Shown: positions 1-7,855 of the stretch, in pieces
Layout of the letters: the number at the start of each line of letters is the position of its first letter
Numbering within the stretch: position 1 is the stretch's first letter
Source of the DNA: Kangiellaceae bacterium
GTDB taxonomy: Bacteria; Pseudomonadota; Gammaproteobacteria; Enterobacterales; Kangiellaceae
DNA length: 40,170 nucleotides
Reading direction: 5' to 3'
Assembly (NCBI GenBank): GCA_026196875.1
Contig: JAPHTP010000007.1
Span: 1-40,170, forward strand
Made by a program: the position numbers and the translations under genes
The notes under the pieces: generated by a model
The model's database searches: none
What the model saw: the letters and a program-made list of their open reading frames with translations, nothing else
What the model was told of the DNA's origin: nothing

Positions 1-225
1 AAAGTAAGCGTACTTTTGTTTGGCATCAATTTTAAATACATTAACTGCGTTGCCTTTGGAATCAAAATTAAATTCTTCTCCGGTGAGTCCCGAATATCGG
101 TGGCCAAGTGGGGAAACGTTGCCTTCATCGGTGTACAGGTAACCGAGCATCTGATCAAATGAGCGGTTTTCTAACATTAACACAACGAAGTGTTCTATTT
201 TAGATAACTGAGAATCGCTAGACAT
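1..225 (-). CDS. Phosphoesterase family protein (phospholipase C / acid phosphatase type), 3' part outside window
   Basis: The first 75 codons of a gene that runs off the left edge. The N-terminus carries HFVVLMLENRSFDQMLGYL, the signature of the bacterial phosphoesterase family that includes phospholipase C and AcpA-type acid phosphatases; in that family the Glu-Asn pair binds active-site metal. Members hydrolyse phosphodiesters or phosphomonoesters and are usually exported, but no signal peptide is visible here: the motif starts about 10 residues after the start. I chose ATG at 225 over ATG at 231 because AAGGA (232-236) lies six bases before 225 but directly abuts 231. The substrate cannot be told from this part. 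The gene lies downstream of the DUF2608 gene on the same strand, with a likely terminator between. Confidence 0.8.
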   Translation of the reverse strand, partial: MSSDSQLSKIEHFVVLMLENRSFDQMLGYLYTDEGNVSPLGHRYSGLTGEEFNFDSKGNAVNVFKIDAKQKYAYF

Positions 226-240
226 AATCATTCCTTTTTA

Positions 241-283
241 AATTAATAAAATCGATTAGCACCGCTTAACCAAAAGCTAATCG
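241..283 (-). terminator. Probable Rho-independent terminator after the DUF2608 gene
   Basis: A perfect 8-bp inverted repeat, CGATTAGC (253-260) and GCTAATCG (276-283), with a 15-base loop. Read on the minus strand it is followed by the T-rich tract ATTTTATTAATTT. It lies 114 bases beyond the DUF2608 stop codon and just before the ribosome binding site of the phosphoesterase gene. The long loop makes the call moderate. Confidence 0.5.
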
Positions 284-308
284 ACTAAAACTAACAAATT
301 CAGAAACC

Positions 309-392
309 AACCGGTTCAGATTAATCTACTTGGGTTAACCGATTCAGATTAATCAATTCGGATTAACCAATTGTGATTAAACAATCAGGCAA
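309..392. repeat. Six degenerate 14-bp tandem repeats
   Basis: Units start at 309, 323, 337, 351, 365 and 379. The clearest are aaccggttcagatt, aaccgattcagatt, aatcaattcggatt and aaccaattgtgatt. Alternate units match best, so the array can also be read as three 28-bp units. It fills the space just downstream of the DUF2608 stop codon. A very similar wording occurs in inverse orientation upstream of the BlaI-type gene (18954-18998). Function unknown. Confidence 0.75.
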
Positions 393-396
393 TTAC

Positions 397-1374
397 CTAG
401 TTAAAAGCAGGTTTCAGTAATTCACTCTGCAGGGTGGATTTTATTGCCCGCCAGCGGTTTTGCGCATTTTGCTGCAAGGTATTGGCTTTATCTCCCTCAG
501 TTAAAGCGGCTTTGTGTTTTTGTAAAGCCGTATAATGAAGTGCGGTAACTTGATAATGTTGTTTATCTTTAAAAGCCTGGTAAACGTCTTTTACGTTCGC
601 CAAAGTGTCGTCGATAAAAACAATATTTTTTATTTTCCCTGAATCTGTCCTGGCTAACAGGCATTGCAACATCTCTCCCTTATTCTGTCCGGCAACATAC
701 ATTACACCCTGTTGGTAACTCAACGGGCGTGATGCGTTGCAGTCGGCCGGTTGAAAAGGACTGGCGATACTGGCGATTTGACTTTTCTTGCCTTTCAACG
801 CGTTTGAGTTAATCAGATCTAAAAAGCTTTCGTCGGTCGTTGTAGATTGTTTTACAGATAATTCTTTTACCGCCAACTTTGAGAACTGACTGGTGGTTGC
901 CGATAGGTTGCTGCTACCCCGTGCGGTGAGTACCAGTAACTTAACTCCGGACTGAGTAAGCTGGCCGAGGATATGTGGAATTCTTTTCTCGGTATACACC
1001 ATATTATTCATCGCCAGTAACAGCGCAGCGATATCAAGTAATTCCTGCGAGTTATCGGCAACTTTATATTTTGATTGGGAGTTTAATAGATCTTGCTGCC
1101 AGCTGTACCAGGCCGGACCTCCTAAATACTGGCAGGTTTTTTCTTTCTTTTGATGCGGACAACTCATCATTGTAAGCGTATCATCGTCATCCATTACCAC
1201 CAAAGTGTGGGCTAGTTGTTCGCTTCCTAATTGATTAACTATTTTGTGCAGCTCTTTAAAGCTTTTTACCTTGGAAAGATTTGCTTTTGCTTCAACATTG
1301 TCGTTAATTATCGTTACGTTCAGTAATAGAATAGCGAGAAAAAAAAGAATTTTTTGCATGGTGTTCTCTAACAT
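397..1374 (-). CDS. DUF2608 family protein, HAD-like phosphatase fold, exported
   Basis: A 325-residue protein with an N-terminal hydrophobic signal segment (about residues 7-19) and the ordered HAD motifs: D62-D63-D64-D65-T66 (DxDxT), LLVLTARG around T150, a lysine near 232 and IDD at 255-256. This matches the DUF2608 family, known mainly from Legionella and other gammaproteobacteria, whose members are predicted periplasmic phosphatases of unknown substrate. An open frame extends to 1458, but that extension is made only of a 14-bp tandem repeat. ATG at 1374 has AGGAG eight bases upstream and is the best start; ATG at 1359 (MQKILFF) is an alternative. The downstream gene encodes a phosphoesterase, so a joint role in phosphate scavenging is possible, but that is inference. 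Confidence 0.75.
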   Translation of the reverse strand: MLENTMQKILFFLAILLLNVTIINDNVEAKANLSKVKSFKELHKIVNQLGSEQLAHTLVVMDDDDTLTMMSCPHQKKEKTCQYLGGPAWYSWQQDLLNSQSKYKVADNSQELLDIAALLLAMNNMVYTEKRIPHILGQLTQSGVKLLVLTARGSSNLSATTSQFSKLAVKELSVKQSTTTDESFLDLINSNALKGKKSQIASIASPFQPADCNASRPLSYQQGVMYVAGQNKGEMLQCLLARTDSGKIKNIVFIDDTLANVKDVYQAFKDKQHYQVTALHYTALQKHKAALTEGDKANTLQQNAQNRWRAIKSTLQSELLKPAFN

Positions 1375-1474
1375 AAGTTGTTCTCCTGCGTACATTCTCA
1401 TACGTACACTCTCCAATGTTCTTGCTCCAATGTGCCTTCTCCAATGTATGCGCTCCAAGATAGATTTTCTAACG
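1363..1474 (-). repeat. 14-bp tandem repeat array containing repeated Shine-Dalgarno-like cores
   Basis: Read on the minus strand, about eight 14-base units precede and overlap the DUF2608 start. Three are nearly identical: cattggagaaggca, cattggagcaagaa and cattggagagtgta. They are flanked by more degenerate ones, cgttagaaaatcta, tcttggagcgcata, cgtatgagaatgta and cgcaggagaacaac. GGAG or a close variant recurs at the same phase in each unit. The GGAG of the unit at 1377-1390 is the likely ribosome binding site for ATG 1374. Confidence 0.8.
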
Positions 1475-1548
1475 TCTATTATTTTCCGACATAAATCCTG
1501 ACTGATTGAGTTAATTAGCCTCGCTGATCTGTCGTTTATCGCAGATCA

Positions 1549-4500
1549 CTATTGCGCCGTATAGTAAGGGCGTCGCGCAATATAGGATTGATGTTCCGGG
1601 AACATGGCGATATAAAACTCGCTCCAGCCGCCCTGTCTGACTCTAACGAGATCGTATTTCTCCGGATAAACAAGTGACTGCTGATAGGTATCAGGATCTG
1701 CGGTTGTTACGGTGAGCAAATTGGAACCGATTTTCCCATCGGCGAAGCTTCGGATCACACCTTTCATATCGCTGACAGAAAAGTCTTCATCGATGTTAAT
1801 GTCAACCGGGGAAGCGTTGGAAAGTCCAACATTAATCGATGGCACGTTCCAGTCGTCCAAGCTTTGATAAATATTATAAGGAGTTGTTTGTGGTGGCATA
1901 TCCGATGGGCTCGGCGCTGCGCAAAAATCATCGGCTATAGGATCGCCGGATAAGCGACCGTCTGGAGATGCGCCCATACCTAACCCTAAACCGAGGTTAT
2001 CTTCGAAAGTGCCTACTCCCGGCGTTACCGTAAAGGCAAACTCTCTATCTTTAAGCCGATATTTTTTCTTGAGTTTATCGTAAGATTTTTTAACAGAAGG
2101 GATCGGATCATCAATGCCGTCGCGAATAATTTTCACGCATTTGCCAACAACTTCATCGGCAAATGCTTTAAGCTCATCGCATTTTCCTTCGCCAAATTTG
2201 GGGAGCGCAAGTGCAGCCTGGCGCAGCTCTTTATATCGATGGGCATTGGCTTCTGCGCGTGCTTCGCCGGCAAATTCATTTTGGAAAGGCTCGATCATAT
2301 TTTCACCCCAGTCATTCCAAAGTGCTTGCAAAAGCTCAGGTAAAGTTGTGATTGCCGTTTTTTGCTCAAATACTAGTTTTTTGATCACATAAAGAGAGTT
2401 AATTGCGTTAGTAATGCCACACATCATCGGTGCTACAATATGATATTGGGCTCCGCCGTTACTCATATCCTTACCGGACTCCATGCAGCCGTCTGTCATA
2501 GATGAAAACAGCGGGCTGGGGCAGACGTTCCACAAAGCACCATAGCTATTCATTAAGGTATTGTAGAACTGGCTGATAAGCCATTTATACTGAGTGTAAA
2601 AAATGTCCATAAATTTTTTGAAACTCTCGATGCTTTCTGGAGGTGGAGAATTCCAGCCGGTTTTTAAACCACGCAAATGTACCCAGCCTGCACCTGCAAT
2701 GGTTGCTCCCTGGTTCATCGCCATGCCAACCACAGGTAAGATAGGAACATAACTAAAAGCCCATTCGCTTTTACCCCCAATGATGGGTTCGTAGCATCCG
2801 TCACAAACATAATCCCGAGCGTCGCCAATTTTGAGTGGACCGCTGGCAGCTAATCCTTTGGTGAGTTTGTCATCGTTCATTAGTATCGGGTGAGCGCCGC
2901 CTGAGAGAATTGCCTTGGCTGCTTCATCAAAGATTTTTTTGTGGATGGGCTTATCCATTTTGCCATGGACTCTTAGCGATAGGCAGGGCGCATTTAACGG
3001 TAAACGCCGGGCTGCTCGCAAACAAAGTAAAGTGACTTGATTGCAGCCGTCTTTTGGCGTTTTGGAATTTGTAGGTAAATAGCCGCCCACCGTTACTTGT
3101 TGAACCCACTGATTTAGCGCCGAGCCTTGTGGGAAGTTACCCGCTGAATAAAATACCGCTCCGGTGCCGTAAGTCAGGTAGTCTTGCATATGCTGGCGGT
3201 TGTAGAGGACAGTCTCGTCCATCTTCAGCCAGAAAGCGTCGATGATTTCTTGTGCGCCTTTTTCACTGAGCTTACCCGACTTGATGTCTGTGCGGTAGGC
3301 GTCAATTAAATACTGATCAAGCCGGCCGATTGACATAGGCTCGCCCGTTTGGTGAAGCGCGCAGTTGATGATAAAAATAAGTTGCAGACTTTCGAGCATT
3401 CCCTTGGGTTTTTTATGGGCAATTCTTTTCATTCGTTTGGCAACGTCACGGTAATTTTGTTTTTCTTTTTCCGCAGTTGCCGGGGTAGATTCGGCTAGTT
3501 TTTTGGCAAGCTCGGCATAGCTTAAAATAAAATCCTGCAATCCTTCCAGAGCCCAAATAACTGATTGGTAAAACTCTTTTGGTTCGCTCTTGGTACCTTT
3601 AAGTTTTTCCTGAGCTTCTTCAAGTAAGCCGTCTACGCCAACTTTTAGAACTTTACGATAATTGGGGACATTATGGCCGGTGGCGGAGTACTCGTTAAGC
3701 ATACCAAAAAATGCTTCAATTTTTTCGTCTTGGTTTAAATATTCCATCACCTGTGTACCACTACCCAGGGTCAGTGGCGGCATATTGCCGACTATCAATT
3801 CGTGCGGTTTAATATTGTGTAGGCCTGCTTTTTCGCGGTAAATGTCTCTTTGCAATACGTCAGATAAACTGATCTTGATTGCCAAACCTTTACGTAGTGC
3901 CGCGGACTTAGACTTGCCGAATTTTTTGTATTTTTTCCATTGAGGTTCCTTTAAATGATCTTGTAGATGTCCCAACGAAGGCATGGTTAATTTCTTTTCC
4001 CAGGTATCATTCCACTGGCTAAAGGTTTGTCCAAGCAACAGCATTATTCTGTCGCTAAATTCTGCACCATCGGTTCTCAGCTGCGCCTGATGGAGAAAGT
4101 CCCTGTTGTTATAGTACATTAAGCCATTTCGGCTGCGCAGGTCATAATAATCATTTAATGGCACATCGACGTGGCCTTTTGGGCCAGAAAGTTTTAAATG
4201 CTTGGCGGAGGGAACAAACCAAAAGTTACCGGAAACCGCATGGGTATTGCTGAGCATCTTGTCTTTAATAAAACCCTTGTCAGGGCCCACAATGTTTTGA
4301 ATTAATTCTTCATATACATCGCCGCTGTTAGCATAAGCAACAAAATAAACGCCTTCCTCTTTGCCTTTTCCATCCGGTGTGTGGCCGTAGGGAAGTGCTT
4401 GTCTTAAGATACGTTGTGTCACTCGCTCGCCATTTAATTGGCGCACACATTTAATATGGCTTCTATCATCTTCCATTGGAATAATGGCGTCGTCGCCATT

Positions 4501-5148
4501 ACGTCCAATCATGTTTTCTTTTTCTATCATGTTCATATCATCAAGCTGCGCCCAATTGTGTTTGAACTTTTGCTGGATAACATAGGCTGACCCGCGATAA
4601 TAGCGATCTTCCTCACCGACAATTGCGCGATCGGATAAATTTACCTGATCTACAGGGTTTATCATGGCATCAATAAAACGACCACCGAAAACTTTACCTC
4701 CGTGCATTTTATGCGCCGCGGTGTTGATATATTTATCGGTGACAGGTTTTAATGCTTTGATAATTGCGTCGAGGATTTTTTTGCAGGCTTTTTCGCTGTC
4801 TCCTTTAATATGAAACCAAAGGTCACCTCCGCTATTCACAAAGGGTTTTTGGGTGAGTTGTTGATGGCCTGTTGTGCCTTTGGGTAATGGCATTTTGTAG
4901 GTTCGGCACCATTCTGCCCATAGTTCATAGTCCACGCCGCGAACGCAAACGACTTTGTAGTTTTTATCGGCGCAAAGCTTGTCAGTGATTTGAGCAACTT
5001 TTAGCCATAACTTATAAAGTTCACTTTTGTTGCCTTTCAAAAAAAATGTAGCGAAATGTCCATATACAGGAAAGTCCGCAATACCTTTTTGGCCAAAATT
5101 AATATTGATTTTTTCACTGCGGGCTTTGGGTTTTCGATTGCGAGTCAT
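1549..5148 (-). CDS. DyP-type (YfeX-like) haem peroxidase fused to a glycyl radical enzyme (pyruvate formate-lyase-like)
   Basis: A 1199-residue two-domain protein. Residues about 15-330 resemble the E. coli YfeX class of dye-decolorizing peroxidases: GGRFIDAMINP (catalytic Asp160), SHIKCVR (probable haem-ligand His231), RILRQALPYG (distal Arg249) and GNFWFVPSAKHL. The usual GxxDG reads IDA, so one glycine is replaced. From about residue 455 the protein is a glycyl radical enzyme: GHNVPNYRKVLKVG, the active-site YVCDGCYEP with Cys785, IGSNLLTV, and C-terminal RVRQGGWSEFY with the probable radical Gly1174. Glycyl radical enzymes need a radical-SAM activase; none is encoded in this window. ATG 5148 is preferred over GTG 5154 because AAGGAG lies eight bases before 5148. 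There is no signal peptide, so it is cytoplasmic. The substrate is unknown; this is not an ordinary formate acetyltransferase. Confidence 0.88.
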   Translation of the reverse strand: MTRNRKPKARSEKININFGQKGIADFPVYGHFATFFLKGNKSELYKLWLKVAQITDKLCADKNYKVVCVRGVDYELWAEWCRTYKMPLPKGTTGHQQLTQKPFVNSGGDLWFHIKGDSEKACKKILDAIIKALKPVTDKYINTAAHKMHGGKVFGGRFIDAMINPVDQVNLSDRAIVGEEDRYYRGSAYVIQQKFKHNWAQLDDMNMIEKENMIGRNGDDAIIPMEDDRSHIKCVRQLNGERVTQRILRQALPYGHTPDGKGKEEGVYFVAYANSGDVYEELIQNIVGPDKGFIKDKMLSNTHAVSGNFWFVPSAKHLKLSGPKGHVDVPLNDYYDLRSRNGLMYYNNRDFLHQAQLRTDGAEFSDRIMLLLGQTFSQWNDTWEKKLTMPSLGHLQDHLKEPQWKKYKKFGKSKSAALRKGLAIKISLSDVLQRDIYREKAGLHNIKPHELIVGNMPPLTLGSGTQVMEYLNQDEKIEAFFGMLNEYSATGHNVPNYRKVLKVGVDGLLEEAQEKLKGTKSEPKEFYQSVIWALEGLQDFILSYAELAKKLAESTPATAEKEKQNYRDVAKRMKRIAHKKPKGMLESLQLIFIINCALHQTGEPMSIGRLDQYLIDAYRTDIKSGKLSEKGAQEIIDAFWLKMDETVLYNRQHMQDYLTYGTGAVFYSAGNFPQGSALNQWVQQVTVGGYLPTNSKTPKDGCNQVTLLCLRAARRLPLNAPCLSLRVHGKMDKPIHKKIFDEAAKAILSGGAHPILMNDDKLTKGLAASGPLKIGDARDYVCDGCYEPIIGGKSEWAFSYVPILPVVGMAMNQGATIAGAGWVHLRGLKTGWNSPPPESIESFKKFMDIFYTQYKWLISQFYNTLMNSYGALWNVCPSPLFSSMTDGCMESGKDMSNGGAQYHIVAPMMCGITNAINSLYVIKKLVFEQKTAITTLPELLQALWNDWGENMIEPFQNEFAGEARAEANAHRYKELRQAALALPKFGEGKCDELKAFADEVVGKCVKIIRDGIDDPIPSVKKSYDKLKKKYRLKDREFAFTVTPGVGTFEDNLGLGLGMGASPDGRLSGDPIADDFCAAPSPSDMPPQTTPYNIYQSLDDWNVPSINVGLSNASPVDINIDEDFSVSDMKGVIRSFADGKIGSNLLTVTTADPDTYQQSLVYPEKYDLVRVRQGGWSEFYIAMFPEHQSYIARRPYYTAQ

Positions 5149-5621
5149 AATCACGTCTCCTTGTGAGTGGAGTTTTTCTGGGGCTAGAGTTTTTATTATT
5201 AAAAATAATCATAGTCGCTATTTATTTGTATTGAGGATTAACTTCTATTTTATCTCCGGGTGTAATTCAGAAGATTAATATTGTCCGAATTTTGAAAAGA
5301 AAATCAGGCAAGTAAATAAAGTTGTGTGGCATTGATAGTTTTTGAGATGAACTTATCGGACATATTAAAAGTATTTATTCCTTTCTCAAGTTTCGGGGGG
5401 AGGGGGAGAGGTAGGCTGGGCGTGGGGACTGTATACAAGGCCGGTGTGATTCAAGGAGAGGTAGATGGTAATCTTTGTTAGAAAATCTCTTCTCTTTTTA
5501 TTTGACATTTATTTCACATTTCAACTGCTACCTTGCCATTATTCGGCCAATGGAAAGAACAGTTATGTGAGTCCTTAATTTAGGCTAGTATCGACTCATT
5601 CATAAATTGAGAGGATAAATA
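5149..5621. other. Long intergenic region with a possible promoter and a G-rich tract
   Basis: This divergent spacer lies between the peroxidase/glycyl radical gene (minus) and the small lipoprotein gene (plus). It contains a consensus -35 hexamer TTGACA at 5502-5507, but no good -10 is seen at the usual distance. It also holds a guanine-rich block at 5395-5427, listed separately. I see no convincing coding sequence, RNA gene or inverted repeat in the rest. Confidence 0.5.
5395..5427 (+). other. Putative G-quadruplex motif
   Basis: Runs of six, five, three and four guanines are separated by loops of 1, 11 and 3 bases (G6 at 5395, G5 at 5402, G3 at 5418, G4 at 5424). This stands out against an AT-rich spacer. 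It lies about 250 bp upstream of the peroxidase/glycyl radical gene start on the other strand and about 195 bp before the lipoprotein gene. Confidence 0.5.
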
Positions 5622-6137
5622 GTGAGACTTTTTTTAGCGCTAAGTTCATTAGTATTACTAACAGGTTGTTTGTCAGCGGTTCAAAAGAGCTATCTGGACG
5701 GAGCGGACGCTTTTTTGGCAGGCAATTACGAATTAGCCAAGAACAAATTGCAAAAGTGCGCAGCATCTCGCTTTCCGCAATGTAATTACATTTTAGGCAA
5801 TATAAGCTTAAAACAGGGAAGAACTAGCGACGCTATTGCTTATCTGCAAAAAGATGCGGCAAAAGGTCATAAGGAATCACAGGGCTTTCTTGCTTTAGCC
5901 ATATATAAAGCTTATCTAGATGCAAAGACAAACAACAAAACTCCCGGTAAAGAGGCGGATCTTTCTGAGGCCATTGCCTGGATTTGGGTGGCGAGAAAGC
6001 AAGGTCTTGATGATTCTTCTAATTTATTCTCAACCTTGACATTTGAGTTAGCCGATCAGCTTAATACTAGTCCAGGCCTGGTACCTGGTTTGATGGTTGA
6101 AAAATTGGAAGAGTTTGAAATGAAATACTTACCTTGA
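5622..6137 (+). CDS. Small TPR/Sel1-like lipoprotein
   Basis: A 171-residue protein that starts with a lipoprotein signal sequence ending in the lipobox LTGC (Cys16), so it is probably membrane-anchored in the periplasm. The mature part is helical and has the spacing of tetratricopeptide/Sel1 repeats: GADAFLAGNYELAKNKLQ, YILGNISLKQGRTSDAIAYL and a later Sel1-like AIAWIWVARKQG. Such repeats bind proteins, so a scaffold or assembly role is likely, though no partner can be named. The start is GTG, preceded by GAGAGG seven bases upstream. It is monocistronic by position: the next gene is on the other strand. Confidence 0.7.
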   Translation: MRLFLALSSLVLLTGCLSAVQKSYLDGADAFLAGNYELAKNKLQKCAASRFPQCNYILGNISLKQGRTSDAIAYLQKDAAKGHKESQGFLALAIYKAYLDAKTNNKTPGKEADLSEAIAWIWVARKQGLDDSSNLFSTLTFELADQLNTSPGLVPGLMVEKLEEFEMKYLP

Positions 6138-6173
6138 CCTTTAAGCGAACACATTGAGAAGTTGAATCGTTTT

Positions 6174-6297
6174 TTCAGATACCCGTCAGCTACCTACCGC
6201 CCGTTATTTTGGTCAGGACAGTCAATGTTGGTTTGCGCAGACGTACGAAGTCGTCGATCTGGCATTTAAGACGTAGAATTAAATCAGGGTATCTGAA
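6174..6297. repeat. 11-bp perfect inverted repeats bounding a 124-bp segment
   Basis: TTCAGATACCC (6174-6184) and GGGTATCTGAA (6287-6297) are perfect inverted copies at the ends of a 124-bp noncoding segment between two convergent genes. The size would fit a miniature inverted-repeat element or the trimmed remains of an insertion sequence. I see no target-site duplication. On the minus strand a 36-codon frame crosses the segment, but I do not recognise its product. Confidence 0.4.
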
Positions 6298-6315
6298 TTC
6301 ATGTCAGACTTAAAG

Positions 6316-7638
6316 CTATGAAGATTTATATAAGCTCCTGCCTTTTCTCTTCTTAAAAATTTCTTGAATACCGATAATTTTGTTATTTTCAAACAACACT
6401 TTAAATCTTAAATGTTGTCCTCCTTGAAATCGAAATAAATTGGTATCTAAAACTTCTAGCTTACGCTTTTCCTCACCTTTTCTTTTTGAATACAGGCTGC
6501 CGTTTTCTAAGCTCCAAACAAGGAAGCCAAATTTCCCTTCATACTGTCGAAGCTCTTCATGGCTAAATTTAACTGGCGCTAGCTCTGCTTTCGCAGCCGT
6601 AAGATGCCACTGGTATATTTCTCTCATCTCATTATCTTGTTGAGCTAGTTTTTCCAGCGCTATAACTTGTGCTTTTAGTAAGGCCTTTGCTGCAGATATC
6701 TTCACGTGAGGTATTACTCCGACATCTTGCCAGTTGGTCTTGGTAATGGGATTTATTGCGCGCCCGCTTGGCATCCATATAGTAAACTGATCGCTAATCG
6801 CAATTGTTTCTCCGGGATGAGCACCACCGCCGGTATTTTCTCCAATCAAGGTGGCGCGTTCTAAATGCTTTAAGTCGTAGCTAAAACCTTCTGCAGCAGA
6901 AAAAGTATTGCCGCTAATTAGAATATAAATATCCGTATCAGGTATTCGTTTTCCAGGAACAGAAGTTAGCGTATAAGTGTCGGTGTATTTATCTTCAGGT
7001 CGCCAATAAAAGCTACCCAAATGAACGGGTTTATCATCGAAAAAATAACTACTAATAAACTGTATCATCGATGCTGAGCCACCGCCATTTCGGCGTAAAT
7101 CTATAATCAAGGCGTTAGTGTTACTCAAAAACGCCATAGCAGCGGCAGCCGTGTCTGATGCATATGCTGTATCGGAGAAGTTTCTTAAATCAAGGTAGCC
7201 TAAGTTTCCAGGGAGAATTTTAAGCTGATTAAATCCGAAGTTTTCAAATTGCGCCTTGCTAAGCTCTTTTTTGTCAATAGTTGAATCTTTGGCTAACTTG
7301 CTTTTCGCCAGAACTCGTTGCGCTGTCTTTGGGGAAAAACGTATTCGAATATGCTTATCGTCGTAGATCGACCTGATATCTTGCTGCAGCTCGGCGGCCA
7401 ATTGTTGTGCATTTTTTATCCGAGCATACTTACCCGCGGTATAGTTTTTTTCGATTAGTGCAGCCATTTTTTCGGCCTTATCCGAGAATACATATTTCGT
7501 TTTGAGTAGATTTCCTGTTGAACTAACGACCTGTTCCATTTCTGCCCGAGTTATAGAGGTTGCTTGAGAGTCTGCTGCAGTACAATTAGTGCTGAAAATC
7601 AGTAAGGCCGCTGATATTAGGTTTTTCAATGAGCACAT
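6316..7638 (-). CDS. S41 family peptidase (IRBP/tail-specific protease-like), exported
   Basis: A 440-residue protein with an N-terminal signal peptide (about 1-22). The catalytic core shows S41 features: DDKHIRI with the conserved His96, NLGYLDLRNF, LIIDLRRNGGGS (residues 178-188) and SGNTFSAAEGF with the nucleophile Ser247, then GENTGGG. The N-terminal IRBP-like helical domain comes first, with no PDZ domain, which separates it from classical CtpA/Prc processing proteases. About 100 further residues at the C-terminus are of unknown fold, of the kind seen in bacterial S41 proteins that act on peptides in the periplasm. ATG at 7638 gives a good signal peptide, although the ribosome binding site is weak. 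It stands alone on the minus strand. Confidence 0.85.
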   Translation of the reverse strand: MCSLKNLISAALLIFSTNCTAADSQATSITRAEMEQVVSSTGNLLKTKYVFSDKAEKMAALIEKNYTAGKYARIKNAQQLAAELQQDIRSIYDDKHIRIRFSPKTAQRVLAKSKLAKDSTIDKKELSKAQFENFGFNQLKILPGNLGYLDLRNFSDTAYASDTAAAAMAFLSNTNALIIDLRRNGGGSASMIQFISSYFFDDKPVHLGSFYWRPEDKYTDTYTLTSVPGKRIPDTDIYILISGNTFSAAEGFSYDLKHLERATLIGENTGGGAHPGETIAISDQFTIWMPSGRAINPITKTNWQDVGVIPHVKISAAKALLKAQVIALEKLAQQDNEMREIYQWHLTAAKAELAPVKFSHEELRQYEGKFGFLVWSLENGSLYSKRKGEEKRKLEVLDTNLFRFQGGQHLRFKVLFENNKIIGIQEIFKKRKGRSLYKSS

Positions 7639-7696
7639 CCATTATTTTCGATTTTAAGTGGTGCCAAATTTTGTTTTGACGTCAAAGAATGCCTAG

Positions 7697-7810
7697 AAAC
7701 GGGTCGCTTCTATTAATGGGGTTAAAGCGTTCCAGGAAGCTTATATTGCCGGGGGTTTAACGCTGAAAGCTCAAAAATTGCGTAAGCTCTTAAAAAAACA
7801 ACTAGGATAA
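7697..7810 (+). pseudogene. Possible C-terminal remnant of a lost gene
   Basis: An open frame of 37 codons runs from just after a TAG (7694-7696) to a TAA (7808-7810). It has no start codon with a ribosome binding site, yet it reads like the helical tail of a real protein, with AFQEAYIAGGLTLKAQKLR followed by a basic end. The stop codon sits seven bases before the short reading frame upstream of the M48 gene. I do not recognise the family. A chance open frame is possible. Confidence 0.25.
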
Positions 7811-7816
7811 ACTAAA

Positions 7817-7855
7817 ATGACTACTTTCAAATTCGTAACCGACAATTTCTCATGA
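7817..7855 (+). CDS. Short upstream reading frame coupled to the M48 peptidase gene
   Basis: ATG at 7817 opens a 12-codon frame encoding MTTFKFVTDNFS. AGGA lies nine bases before it. Its stop TGA overlaps the ATG of the M48 gene as ATGA (7852-7855). The M48 gene itself has no Shine-Dalgarno sequence, so its translation may depend on ribosomes finishing this short frame. It could be a leader peptide, or simply a device for translational coupling. Confidence 0.45.
   Translation: MTTFKFVTDNFS

Noticed and set aside
309-392. CRISPR array
   Set aside because: Units are only 14 or 28 bp, degenerate and directly abutting, with no spacers and no cas genes in the window.
1375-1458. N-terminal extension of the DUF2608 protein
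   Set aside because: It is made only of 14-bp repeat units and lies before a better ribosome binding site; ATG 1374 is a more credible start.
2114-2392. Plus-strand reading frame inside the peroxidase/glycyl radical gene
   Set aside because: It is the complement shadow of a strongly conserved coding region and has no recognisable product.
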